Below, piece after piece: positions 43,401-51,551 of a DNA stretch of 64,000 bases. The stretch lies in contig NZ_VLLI01000006.1 of NCBI RefSeq assembly GCF_007830615.1, forward strand, positions 124,001 to 188,000, given 5' to 3'. The position numbers and the translations under genes are program-made. The stretch's first letter is position 1, and each line of letters begins with the position of its first letter. The stretch comes from Mucilaginibacter frigoritolerans (GTDB lineage Bacteria > Bacteroidota > Bacteroidia > Sphingobacteriales > Sphingobacteriaceae). Under the pieces are notes generated by a model that was not told where the DNA came from, ran no database searches, and saw nothing but the letters and a program-made list of their open reading frames with translations.

Positions 43401-43592
43401 GGCGTTGGCATCGGTTTCTAACAATATTTTGCCAATACGGGCTGCCAGTATTTGTGTTTTACCTGTTCCGGGACCGGCAATAACCAAAACAGGACCGTCC
43501 ATCTTATTAACAGCAGCCAACTGTTCAGGATTTAACTGGGCCAGTGCCTGCTGAAATTTTTCGTTGTATTTATTGGGGGTAGATTGCGTCAT
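40428..43592 (-). CDS. UvrD-like helicase fused to a PD-(D/E)XK nuclease with Fe-S cysteines
   Basis: 1054 aa. SF1A helicase motifs: Walker A AGPGTGKTQ at 39-47, motif Ia TYTDAGAVAM, DEFQDTS at 277-283, GDDDQSIF at 306-313, QNYRSNQ near 341, HGSKGLEF at 649-656, and FYVAITRAK at 702-710. The C-terminal nuclease domain (about 785-1035) has VVDYKTGK with Asp928 and Lys930. Cys798 (LDCPLRFYFQC) and the late triad Cys1026, Cys1031, Cys1034 are placed like the Fe-S staple of AddB-type nucleases. It probably processes DNA ends in double-strand-break repair as a single chain; no AddA/AddB partner is nearby. Confidence 0.9.
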   Translation of the reverse strand: MTQSTPNKYNEKFQQALAQLNPEQLAAVNKMDGPVLVIAGPGTGKTQILAARIGKILLETDANAHEILCLTYTDAGAVAMRKRLFEFIGPDAYRVNIYTFHAFCNEIIQENLDYFGKLNLEALSDLESAMLFRELVDEFANDHLLKRFTGDIYYDTPRLKDLFSTMKKEDWSEDVITEAVNEYLKDLHLRDGFFYKRANATKGIKAGDPNQREIDKAHDTMRKLLAAVGEYRNFDKKMKNRGRYDYDDMILWVLKAFRENEELLRRYQERYQYILVDEFQDTSGSQNELLKFILNYWEIPNVFVVGDDDQSIFKFQGANMKNILDFANDYVSSLHTVVLKQNYRSNQQILDISKALINNNHERLTTQLALDKNLRAAHPRFINLEVAPVINEYENPDQELVDVAMQIKHLLANGIEPGEIAVIYRNHSQVEDLVQFLDTQSIAVNTKRKLDIFTLPFGEKIINILRYLAMEMDSPYSGDELLFEILHYDFFDIPPIEVAKASVAVAKENFSTSRNNEPKTSLRRYISQLKVPAQTGLFDQPDERKIKFLINDIDELLTYSFSNTLQQLFQQTIAKMGILKYIMQQPNKGWYMQVLTNFFDFLKDESRKNPEIKLADLIDIIHLMKENKIRLSLNQVIFSENGINFLTAHGSKGLEFEHVFLIGANKKIWDSKGRNYGFSYPDTLTQAPDDEIAQREEARRLFYVAITRAKQCLSISFAGRDKNGKDQEASQFVGEILADTHLQLQYPKVSEDAMLEFLAIQFTEKDQPKIELLNNNYIDQLLQNYTLSVTHLSNYLDCPLRFYFQCLIRVPAGKSPSATFGQAVHWALNKAFKNLKDDGNEFPLTDDFMKEFRWYMYRNRDSFTKEEFKLRLDYGEKILPDYYNQNIHVWNKIAVTERSIKNVEVQGVPIKGNLDKVEFVGKHATVVDYKTGKLKYAKDKFLRPTDDEPNGGDYWRQAVFYKILIDNDHSLDWEVVSTLFEFVEPIDEGEYHKEKVVITQEDTETVTGQITTVYQKIMAHDFNTGCGKKECDWCHFVKSNFKQVGDVMQEEEEI

Positions 43593-43676
43593 TGATGAGT
43601 AAAGGTAACAAAGATGCGGAGAGATAGAAAGTGATATTGAGTCTAGTAAACTAAAACTTGCCCTTATTACATTGCT

Positions 43677-43970
43677 TTAACTTTTCACTACTGCCAGCAT
43701 CTGGTTAAACTCAAAGGTATTTATACTAGTGGCAGGATCATCAGCCATAAAAGCACGAACCTGTGCTTCATCATCGGCTACTATAATGCCTAAACCATAC
43801 ACGCCGTTGGGATCAAGCACCGGCCCAAAGGTAATTACAAAGCCTTTCTCCATCATTCCGCGCCAATAAATTACATGCTGCTGCATTATGCTTCGTTCAT
43901 CAGGTGTCATGTCTTGCGAAAATGTTGGACGAGTGGGAATAAGTTTAATCATGTAGTATTTCTTATCCAT
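43677..43970 (-). CDS. YciI-family protein
   Basis: 97 aa, the normal size for this dimeric alpha-beta ferredoxin-like fold. Recognisable parts are KKYYMIKLIPTRPTF at the start, HVIYWRGMMEKGFVITFGPVLDPNGVYGLGIIVADDEAQVRAFMADDPA in the middle, with a conserved acidic/aromatic surface. YCII domains are proposed to be hydrolase or isomerase-like, but function is undefined. It is a single gene between the helicase and an NAD(P)-binding protein gene. Confidence 0.88.
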   Translation of the reverse strand: MDKKYYMIKLIPTRPTFSQDMTPDERSIMQQHVIYWRGMMEKGFVITFGPVLDPNGVYGLGIIVADDEAQVRAFMADDPATSINTFEFNQMLAVVKS

Positions 43971-44042
43971 TGTTTTGATTTTTTGGCCATACTAATTTAA
44001 ACTAATGCAGAGTTATATTCCTAAAAAAATCAAACTCATTAG

Positions 44043-44717
44043 CTATTGCATCTTGGAAAGAATAATAATGTCTTTTACATCAATAATTGCCTTGCTGTAC
44101 CCGAAACGGGTAACATTTATCATGGCCAGGCCAAGTTCAGCAAGCGTGCTTACAAAATTGGGAAACACAGCCCTGAAAAAAGGATACATCCAGCTTAAAT
44201 ATTTGTAATAGGATAAGGTATTTTTTAATTCTTTTGTAGGATGCATATAACCCGGCCTAAAAGCGAATACCTGTTTAAATGGCAACTTCATCAAATCGTT
44301 TTCGGTTTTTCCTTTTACCCTGGCCCACATGGATCGGCCTTTTTCAGTACTATCCGTACCTCCGCCCGAAACATAACAGAAGGTCATATCCGTATTTAAC
44401 CTGCTCAATGTTTGGGCCACTTGCATGGTTAAGGTATAAGTAAGCTTATAATATTCCGGCTCTTTCATGCCTACTGATGAAACACCTAAACAGAAGTAAC
44501 AGGCATTGTAGCCAGAAAGCTGATCTTCAATTGCCGAAAGGTCATAAAAATCATGATGGATAATCTCTTTAAGTTTAGGATGTATAACACCGCAAGGCTT
44601 ACGGTTAATCACTAAAACTGCATCAACTGCGGGGTGAAGCAAACATTCGTGCAACACGCCCTCGCCTACCATTCCGGTTGTACCTGTTATGATGGCCTTT
44701 ATCTTTATATTTTCCAT
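44043..44717 (-). CDS. NAD(P)-binding Rossmann protein, HTATIP2/YbjT-like
   Basis: 224 aa. The N-terminal dinucleotide-binding loop is TGTTGMVGEGVL at about 12-23. It is a short-chain/extended atypical SDR: ACYFCLGVSSVGMKEPEYYKLTYTLTMQVA with a Tyr-x3-Lys-like site (EYYKLTY), and FCYVSGGGTDSTEKG near 113-127. Homologues are usually called epimerases without a demonstrated substrate. The start is ATG (minus strand, 44717). It lies downstream of nothing obvious and is probably monocistronic. Confidence 0.82.
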   Translation of the reverse strand: MENIKIKAIITGTTGMVGEGVLHECLLHPAVDAVLVINRKPCGVIHPKLKEIIHHDFYDLSAIEDQLSGYNACYFCLGVSSVGMKEPEYYKLTYTLTMQVAQTLSRLNTDMTFCYVSGGGTDSTEKGRSMWARVKGKTENDLMKLPFKQVFAFRPGYMHPTKELKNTLSYYKYLSWMYPFFRAVFPNFVSTLAELGLAMINVTRFGYSKAIIDVKDIIILSKMQ

Positions 44718-44822
44718 AGCTGCGGATTAAAAAGAAATAGCGGAATGGTAACCAAACCGCTATGTAATGGTACAAAACAAAATTCATTATATAAACAGCA
44801 TGTTTACAACGCTCTTATATTA

Positions 44823-45587
44823 CTATAGCCAAAAACTATACCCTACAGCAACTGTGCCTGCACCTGCGTTATTTTTCCCGTTTGCAGTTCCTTTTTGAAT
44901 ATTGAGAAAGCCATAGTTACCACCACCTTCAATAAAAATATAGCTCTTTTTAAATTTATAAGCGAAACCAACGTTACCTTCAAAACCTACGTTCACCTTA
45001 TGTAACTGATCTTTAATATCATCATTGCTATTAAATGATTGTGGCCCAACAGGTAAAGCTTGTGTTCCTGCCGGATCTGTATAAAAATCACTTGTGCCAC
45101 TGGTTATTTGATGAGCATATACCAAATATCCAAGGAATGGACCCGCATCTACATAAAATCTAAAGGGCGAAGATTTAAAGTTCCAGCCAAATTTTGCCAG
45201 AATTGGCAACATCAGGTAGTTTAATTTGGCCGTACTATTATATTTTGCATAAAGATAAGTTGGCGCTTGTCCGGGTGGATACATGGCCGACAATTCTGCT
45301 GGTGTTGGAAAAGCCTGCAACCCATCCTTTTTACCGCCCTGTGATGAATATTCAATCATAGGTTGAATGGAAAATAAGTCTGAAAATTTAAATTCGGCAA
45401 ATATGCCTGCATCAACACCCTCCCTGGAGCTGTAACCCGTATTAAGCGGATTTTCATTCCCTCCACCGGCCGTAAGATTTGGAATACTGAGACCGCCCCT
45501 GATACCTAAGGCAACATTTTGTGCATCAGCCTTCAGAAAAAATAAGCTAATAATTAAAAAAAGTGAGTAAAAAATTAATTTCTTCAT
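44823..45587 (-). CDS. PorT-like outer-membrane beta-barrel protein
   Basis: 254 aa from the Met of MKKLIFYSLFLII, chosen because it gives a proper signal peptide (ending KADAQ). An in-frame start 48 nt upstream would bury it. The mature protein is an eight-strand-type barrel, beginning NVALGIRGGLSIPNL with further strands such as FSIQPMIEYSSQGGKKDG, YLMLPILAKFGWNF and a terminal VAVGYSFWL. It fits the outer-membrane beta-barrel (PorT/OMP_b-brl_2) family common in Bacteroidota. No specific role or partner can be assigned. Confidence 0.82.
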   Translation of the reverse strand: MKKLIFYSLFLIISLFFLKADAQNVALGIRGGLSIPNLTAGGGNENPLNTGYSSREGVDAGIFAEFKFSDLFSIQPMIEYSSQGGKKDGLQAFPTPAELSAMYPPGQAPTYLYAKYNSTAKLNYLMLPILAKFGWNFKSSPFRFYVDAGPFLGYLVYAHQITSGTSDFYTDPAGTQALPVGPQSFNSNDDIKDQLHKVNVGFEGNVGFAYKFKKSYIFIEGGGNYGFLNIQKGTANGKNNAGAGTVAVGYSFWL

Positions 45588-45750
45588 GATTTTAATGGGT
45601 TTAGAGATAAACAAAAAGCATTTAGAAAAGAACATTGTTAATAGAAGTTAACAATGATTACACACAAATTTAATGACTTATACCTTTGAATAGCAAGCCA
45701 TTGTAAATATTACACAACAATGAAAAATAGTTAAATGCCCCCAATTTATA

Positions 45751-47475
45751 TTATAATCTTAACCCTAACCCGGTTGTGAACATTGAATTAATAGTTACAG
45801 GCAGTCTACCTCCTGGTTGCAATTGTCTGGTAATTACTTTTACAGCCGAACGCTGCAAATCATCTGTCATTTGATAGCAGGCCAGCAATGCTCCGCATTT
45901 CTCAATGCCGGGCAAACCGGCTATTGTGTAAGCATTGGCAAAAACAGTAATTACAGTACGATTATTTGATGCCAGCGAGGTGATGAAGTTTTTAACATCG
46001 TTGCTATAATCCAACTTACTTGCGGGGCGTAAACGGGTATCATTGATACTTACATAAACCTGGTTAAACTGCTGTAATGTTTGCAGTAAGGCTTTTAATT
46101 CGGTTGCAGGTGCATTTTTATTTACTGTAAACAAAGAATTTATGGGATATGCCCTGGCCATTTCCTGCTGAAAAACGGTAAATTTATCAACCCCAATACT
46201 CACTATTGCCGTTTTTTGCAGGGCATCCATTTGTATTGCAGTGCCGTCGCCTTTTAAAACGGTAACAGCTGCATCACTAAGCTGCTGAACCAGTTCTTTT
46301 GCTATAGGCCGATTAAGGTCTGTTGTTAAATTTTCAGTTGAAACTTCTTTATAATGATTTAAACCGGCCCAATATTTAGCGGCTAATATCTTTTTAACAC
46401 GGGCATCAAATTCCGTTTGGGAAATCTGATCTTTGCGAACTACCTTACGGATGAGTTTTATAGCACGTTGAGAATTCTCCGATAACTCAATAATATCATT
46501 GCCTGCTAAAAAAGCTTTTACATCAGCCTCTCCATTTGGAAAGTATTTTACTACGGCTTTCATTTCCATAGCATCAGATACAACAAGGCCCTTAAAATTC
46601 AGTGAATCTCTTAATATGCCAGTAACTATTGGTCTTGATAAAGTAGATGGTAGTTTCTTTGTACTATCCAGTGCCGGAATATCCATATGCGCTATCATTA
46701 CTCCGCTTATTCCTGCTTTTATAGCTTCCCTGAAAGGATACTCCTCCAATGTATCTAACCGCTCCCGGGTAAAGGGTAATAAAGGCAAATCCAGGTGAGA
46801 ATCAACATTGGTATCACCATGACCGGGAAAATGCTTTGCGGTAGTTAAAAGGCCCTCATCCTGCATTCCTTTAAGGTAGGCTATTCCTTTGGCGGCAACG
46901 TTGTACTTATTATCACCAAATGAGCGGTAATTAATTACCGGATTATTGGGATTATTATTGATATCCATATCCGGACCAAAATTCATTTGCATACCCAGGC
47001 GCTTAAAATCATAGGCAACCTGTTGCCCCATTTTATAAATCAGTTTATTGTCCTGTATGGCGCCAAGGGTCATTTGATAAGGATATGAAATGGTAGAGTC
47101 CAATCGCATACCAATGCCCCATTCGCCATCCATGGCTATTATTAAGGGTACATTTACCAGTTTTTGATAGCGGTTAATCAAATCAGCCTGCCTTACCGGA
47201 CCTCCCTGAAAAAATACCAGGCCACCAACCTGCTCATCACTTATTATTTTGGCAACCGAATCTTCATAAGCCAGCCCCTTGTCGGTATGGGCACGTATAA
47301 AAAACAGTTGTGCTACTTTTTTGCGGCGGTTCATTTTTTTAAAAACAGAATCAACCCAATGATTTTGATGATTTAATGATTGTATAAAATCATCCTTTTG
47401 CCCAAAAACATTAAGCGAAATAAGACTTATAACAATTATCAAAATACACCTGGATGGTCTGTTAAATATCTTCAT
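45751..47475 (-). CDS. Glycoside hydrolase family 3 (NagZ-like) exported enzyme
   Basis: 574 aa with a signal peptide (about 1-25). The GH3 barrel contains the NagZ-type loop KHFPGHGDTNVDSH at 214-227 (Asp/His acid-base dyad) and the nucleophile Asp301 in VVSDAMEM. This pattern is specific to beta-N-acetylhexosaminidases rather than beta-glucosidases. The second domain (about 390-574) is the GH3 C-terminal alpha/beta sandwich. Likely role: cleavage of GlcNAc from peptidoglycan fragments or chitin-like material in the periplasm. Many Bacteroidota homologues carry an extra serine-hydrolase domain, which is absent here. A -7 box lies 4 nt upstream of the ATG. Confidence 0.9.
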   Translation of the reverse strand: MKIFNRPSRCILIIVISLISLNVFGQKDDFIQSLNHQNHWVDSVFKKMNRRKKVAQLFFIRAHTDKGLAYEDSVAKIISDEQVGGLVFFQGGPVRQADLINRYQKLVNVPLIIAMDGEWGIGMRLDSTISYPYQMTLGAIQDNKLIYKMGQQVAYDFKRLGMQMNFGPDMDINNNPNNPVINYRSFGDNKYNVAAKGIAYLKGMQDEGLLTTAKHFPGHGDTNVDSHLDLPLLPFTRERLDTLEEYPFREAIKAGISGVMIAHMDIPALDSTKKLPSTLSRPIVTGILRDSLNFKGLVVSDAMEMKAVVKYFPNGEADVKAFLAGNDIIELSENSQRAIKLIRKVVRKDQISQTEFDARVKKILAAKYWAGLNHYKEVSTENLTTDLNRPIAKELVQQLSDAAVTVLKGDGTAIQMDALQKTAIVSIGVDKFTVFQQEMARAYPINSLFTVNKNAPATELKALLQTLQQFNQVYVSINDTRLRPASKLDYSNDVKNFITSLASNNRTVITVFANAYTIAGLPGIEKCGALLACYQMTDDLQRSAVKVITRQLQPGGRLPVTINSMFTTGLGLRL

Positions 47476-47479
47476 GTTT

Positions 47480-47487
47480 CAAATGTA
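47480..47487 (-). promoter_or_regulatory. -7 box upstream of the GH3 gene
   Basis: On the minus strand this is TACATTTG, then AAAC and ATG. It matches TAnnTTTG with the same 4-nt spacing seen at nuoA, predicting a leaderless mRNA. Confidence 0.5.
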
Positions 47488-47664
47488 GGTTAAATCTTAT
47501 TTTGATGGCTAGATTTTAGCGGCACCTATTGATTTTTATGTAAAGAAATTATCACAAACTAAACCACAACTTATAGCGTTAGCACTGAAACTATAATTAA
47601 AATGAGGTTGCGAATAAACCTTTTCAATAAAATTCAATCTATGGATGTATTAAACAAATATTGT

Positions 47665-48327
47665 ATGAAAAAAGTTATCTTCTTTGCTATATGCCTGCTA
47701 GTGGCAGGCTCAGTGAGCGCACAAGGTTATTATTATGGACCCCGCCCTGTTAGACGGCCGCCACCACGCCGTCAGTCTGATGATTTTTACAAGGTTAGAG
47801 TTGGTATAGCCGGAGGGTTGAGTATTGCAGATGCCTACAGTGCATATAATGCAGGCTATTCCACAGGTTCAATAGCAGCTTTTAATGTGGGCTTAACTTT
47901 AGATATTCCGATTGCTTATCCATTATCTTTTGCACCGGAAGTTCTATTTTCGCAAAAAGGTTATACTGCACAAACTACAGATGGTAATTTTACCCAGCGC
48001 AGTAATTTCATAGACGTGCCATTATTGGCTAAATTCCGCTTATCGCCATTTGTTAATTTTGTGATTGGGCCACAAATCTCTTTCCCGATATCAACAAGCA
48101 ATACTTACGATAATGGGTTTACCCAAACCGCTCAACAAAATTATAGTACTACTTCTGATAGTCCGGTCTTGGGTGGCGTTGTGGGTGTTGGGTTTGATTT
48201 AAACAGAAATGTTGAATTACGCTTCAGATATACGTACGATTTGCAGGAAACTAATGACAATAGTTATTATATCCCTGGCTATCGTAATGAAACCTGGCAA
48301 ATTGGTTTAGGATTTAAGTTTCAATAA
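47665..48327 (+). CDS. Outer-membrane beta-barrel protein (PorT-like)
   Basis: 220 aa from the Met of MKKVIFFAICLL, which gives a clean signal peptide ending SVSAQ; upstream in-frame Mets at 47602 and 47641 would put charged sequence before it. A short Tyr/Pro/Arg-rich stretch follows (YYYGPRPVRRPPPRR), then barrel strands such as KVRVGIAGGLSIADAY, PLSFAPEVLFSQKGY, FIDVPLLAKFRL, and a terminal strand WQIGLGFKFQ with C-terminal aromatic residue. Same broad family as the gene at 44823-45587. Function unassigned. Confidence 0.82.
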   Translation: MKKVIFFAICLLVAGSVSAQGYYYGPRPVRRPPPRRQSDDFYKVRVGIAGGLSIADAYSAYNAGYSTGSIAAFNVGLTLDIPIAYPLSFAPEVLFSQKGYTAQTTDGNFTQRSNFIDVPLLAKFRLSPFVNFVIGPQISFPISTSNTYDNGFTQTAQQNYSTTSDSPVLGGVVGVGFDLNRNVELRFRYTYDLQETNDNSYYIPGYRNETWQIGLGFKFQ

Positions 48328-48345
48328 AGATTAATTTGATATACT

Positions 48346-48384
48346 AAAAAAGACAGGTATTTTTAATTAAACACCTGTCTTTTT
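48346..48384. terminator. Terminator between barrel gene and glycan cluster
   Basis: AAAAAGACAGGT pairs with ACCTGTCTTTTT around an AT-rich loop that can extend the stem (TTT/AAA). With A and T tracts on either side it can serve both converging genes. Confidence 0.8.
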
Positions 48385-48454
48385 CATTTAGCACTAACCA
48401 GAAAAGTGTTGTTTAATGGACTAACAATAACGTTTATTTGCTTTAACAGTCATT

Positions 48455-49432
48455 TTAGCTTAAACTAAATATTGCTGCCTGTTTTAGAATACTCTTTGCA
48501 AATCTCTTGGCCTTTCTTTTAAATGAGTTTTCTTTTTTCTTCTTTGCCTCAATACTAAATTCAATATTCATTGTAAAACGATCAGCATTTTTTTCGGGCA
48601 AAATAAAAACAGGGTGTGTTATCTCATTTATTTCGCTTAAGGGAACATTGGCGAAAATATTATCTTCGGCAGTTGTATGGGTTGCATTAGCACCAAAACC
48701 AATATTTGAGATTAAATTTTCGTTAGGGATGATCGTAAGACCATTGTTAAAAAAATTAACAAAATCAAGTGGGAAGGCCCATGAATTTATTTTACCGGCT
48801 TTCATTGCATGAAAAATTTCGACCCAACAAGTAACTATCAAACTATCGTTATAGATATTGTTAATTTGATCTTTAACCTCCTGTTCGTTATAATTATTCA
48901 GACTTTTATCATAATCCTTCCAAACCCTCCTCCAACTTGCCCAGCCCCAAACATGGGTACGGTTTGCGAAGTAGTACGATGCATTTCCCCATTTTTTTCC
49001 ATCCTGCAGGTTGCAGCCGGTAATATGCCTTATACGGGTGTCATCACGATATTTTTCGAGCAGGGTATCACAAAACTTAAAGAAGCTGTTTGCCGGCAGG
49101 CAGTCATCTTCCAAAACGATTCCTTCCTCTTCATTAGTAAAAAACCAATCAACAGCCGCCGAAACACCATCTTTACAGCCTTTATTTTTTTCGTTAAAAA
49201 GCGTTTTTACTTCGCACTCCCAGTCAATACTATCCGCCACGCTTCTTGCTTGTTTACATAATAATTCATCTTCCAAAACGTTTTCACGCGGAGCATCCGC
49301 AGCAATATATAAACGTTTGGGTTTTGCTGCTTTTATCTGTTCAAACACTTTAAACGTAGTATCGGGCCTGTTAAATATAACAAACAATACTGCCGATTTT
49401 GTTTGATAATGGGTATTGTAAAGTGAAGACAT
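48455..49432 (-). CDS. Glycosyltransferase, GT-A fold
   Basis: 325 aa. The N-terminal nucleotide-sugar domain has AVLFVIFNRPDTTFKVFEQI, then KNKGCKDGVSAAVDWFF and the metal-binding EDDCLP at about 106-111. The later WGWASWRRVWKDYD motif (about 168-181) is typical of a Bacteroidota transferase family with HlpA-like annotation. The last segment (about 290-325) is basic (KKKKENSFKRKAKR). It is the last gene of the minus-strand glycan cluster, 162 nt after the ABC exporter. Sugar specificity cannot be predicted. Confidence 0.82.
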   Translation of the reverse strand: MSSLYNTHYQTKSAVLFVIFNRPDTTFKVFEQIKAAKPKRLYIAADAPRENVLEDELLCKQARSVADSIDWECEVKTLFNEKNKGCKDGVSAAVDWFFTNEEEGIVLEDDCLPANSFFKFCDTLLEKYRDDTRIRHITGCNLQDGKKWGNASYYFANRTHVWGWASWRRVWKDYDKSLNNYNEQEVKDQINNIYNDSLIVTCWVEIFHAMKAGKINSWAFPLDFVNFFNNGLTIIPNENLISNIGFGANATHTTAEDNIFANVPLSEINEITHPVFILPEKNADRFTMNIEFSIEAKKKKENSFKRKAKRFAKSILKQAAIFSLS

Positions 49433-49594
49433 ACTTGTGGCTTTTACAATTAAACTCCAAAGGAAACCGAAAGTTTAACTGAATAGTATAAAAATAAGGT
49501 AACAATATTGTTAGGTTACTTTATACAGCTATAAGTCAGTCATAATGCAAATAAAATGCTTCTTCTCAGGATGAAACATTTTTGTTACATCGTA

Positions 49595-51427
49595 TCAATC
49601 AGCATTAAAGGTTTGCATATCGATGAGCCTTCGGTATAATCCGTTGCTGGATATAAGCTCCTGGTGATTGCCCTGCTCAACAATTTTCCCATTCTCTAAC
49701 ACTACAATTATATCAGCATTCTGAATGGTGCTCAGGCGGTGAGCTATGATTAATGAAGTGCGGTTTTTCATCAGGTTATTTAAGGCATCCTGAACTAGTT
49801 TTTCTGATTCTGTATCCAAAGCTGAGGTAGCTTCATCAAGCAACATAATTGGCGGATTATTTAATACTGCTCTTGCAATACAAATCCTTTGCCTTTGACC
49901 ACCGGATAATTTAGTACCACGATCACCTATATTGGTGTCATAACCTTTTTCTGTTTCTATAATAAAGTTGTGTGCATTAGCAATGCGCGCAGCCGCTTCC
50001 ACATCTTCTTTTGTCACATTGGTTTTGCCAAATGCTATGTTATTAAAAATAGTATCGTTAAATAGAATCGACTCCTGATTTACAATACCCATTAACGCCC
50101 TGAGGGAATCCATGGTTACCGATTGTATATTTTTGCCATCTATGAGTATCTCCCCGATTTGTGGTTCAATAAACCTCGGGAACAAATCAATTAAGGTTGA
50201 TTTCCCCCCACCCGATGGCCCGACTAAGGCAACTGTTTTTCCTTTCGGTACGGTTAAATTAATGTCTGATAAAACTACTTTATCAGCATAAGCAAACGAC
50301 ACATTTTTTAATTGTACGCCCTGGGTGAAATCCTTAACTGGTACAGCATCCGGTGCATCTACTATCATTGGCTTTTCATCAATCAGAGCCAAAACACGTT
50401 CTCCTGCTGCAATGCCTGAGTGAATGTTACTAAATGAATCGGATATAGCTTTTGCGGGTCTCATTAATTGCGAAAAGATAGCGATGTAAGCTATAAATTG
50501 AGCTCCGCTTAAATCAGATCTTTTATTAAGAATCAGGTAACCGCCATAAAGCACAATACACGATATCATAATTATGGCCAATGTTTCTGACACTGGCGAA
50601 GCTGATTGTTGCCGCTTGGCCATTGAGCGCAAAATTTTTGAATACCGGGTGTTCTCAGCATCAAAACGCCCTTTTATAAAGTTCGTAGCATTAAAGGCTT
50701 TAACAATCTTAACACCCGAAAGCGCTTCATCCAGGTAACTAATCATGGTACCGTATGTTTGCTGCGCTGCAATAGCCTGTGATTTCAATTTCTTTACAAT
50801 TTTTGATATAATAAATGCAGAAACGGGAACTACCAGCAATGCCCCTATTGTTAGCTTTACCGAAATGGCAAATAACATAAACATGAAAAATAACATTTGG
50901 GCCGGTTCTTTAAAAACAACCTGCAAGGTTGCAGTTACCGAAAACTGAACTACTTGAACATCAGATGCTATTTTGGAAATAATATCACCCTTGCGCTGAT
51001 TGCTAAAATATCCCAAATGCATATCCATTACGCTGTTAAAAACAGAACGGCGAAGGTTAAGTAAGGTATGCAAACGCAAATTTTCCATAGTACGGGCAGA
51101 AAGATAACGGCATAGGTTACCAATTACCATGGTAAAAATAATTATAGAACATATATATTTTAAAGCACCCCAAGGTCCTTCAATCTGTATAAAGTAATTC
51201 ATATAATATTTAAACCACCCGGTCAGATCCAAAAAGCTTGGACGTTTTACTACTTCAGCAGCAGTTGCAGCGCATGAGTTATTTATAAAGAGTGTATTTA
51301 ATAATGGGATCAGCAGTGGATAAATCAATGAGCTGAAAAGCACATAAAATAAGGTGTATAAAATATATGGGATAGCAAATTTTTCAATTGGCTTAGCAAA
51401 AGATAGTAACCTGAAATAAGTCTTCAT
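49595..51427 (-). CDS. MsbA-like ABC exporter (permease and ATPase)
   Basis: 610 aa half-transporter. A six-helix transmembrane domain (about 1-335) is fused to an ATP-binding domain with Walker A GPSGGGKST, signature LSGGQRQRICIARA, Walker B IMLLDEATSALD and switch IIAHRLST. Proteins of this size and type flip lipid A-core or other lipid-linked glycans across the inner membrane. Its position inside a glycosyltransferase cluster points to export of the product assembled by the neighbours. One unusual trait is a long first periplasmic loop (about 40-75) with Cys52. Confidence 0.92.
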   Translation of the reverse strand: MKTYFRLLSFAKPIEKFAIPYILYTLFYVLFSSLIYPLLIPLLNTLFINNSCAATAAEVVKRPSFLDLTGWFKYYMNYFIQIEGPWGALKYICSIIIFTMVIGNLCRYLSARTMENLRLHTLLNLRRSVFNSVMDMHLGYFSNQRKGDIISKIASDVQVVQFSVTATLQVVFKEPAQMLFFMFMLFAISVKLTIGALLVVPVSAFIISKIVKKLKSQAIAAQQTYGTMISYLDEALSGVKIVKAFNATNFIKGRFDAENTRYSKILRSMAKRQQSASPVSETLAIIMISCIVLYGGYLILNKRSDLSGAQFIAYIAIFSQLMRPAKAISDSFSNIHSGIAAGERVLALIDEKPMIVDAPDAVPVKDFTQGVQLKNVSFAYADKVVLSDINLTVPKGKTVALVGPSGGGKSTLIDLFPRFIEPQIGEILIDGKNIQSVTMDSLRALMGIVNQESILFNDTIFNNIAFGKTNVTKEDVEAAARIANAHNFIIETEKGYDTNIGDRGTKLSGGQRQRICIARAVLNNPPIMLLDEATSALDTESEKLVQDALNNLMKNRTSLIIAHRLSTIQNADIIVVLENGKIVEQGNHQELISSNGLYRRLIDMQTFNAD

Positions 51428-51447
51428 TAAAAAGTGAAATAAACGTG

Positions 51448-51455
51448 CAAAGCTA
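51448..51455 (-). promoter_or_regulatory. Possible -7 box upstream of the MsbA-like gene
   Basis: On the minus strand this reads TAGCTTTG, a match to TAnnTTTG, ending 20 nt before the ATG. It would allow transcription of the exporter independently of the upstream transferases. Confidence 0.35.
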
Positions 51456-51551
51456 ACAGTAATTAATCAATTACCGTATAGTCTTTAATTGTAACTGGTT
51501 ATTTAAAAATAAATTTCATGCTCCGCCTGAAATTTATTTTTATGTGTATTT

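Noticed and set aside
47602..47664. Upstream ATG starts for the barrel protein at 47665
   Set aside because: They place about 21 mixed residues before a standard signal peptide; the Met at 47665 gives the expected export signal.
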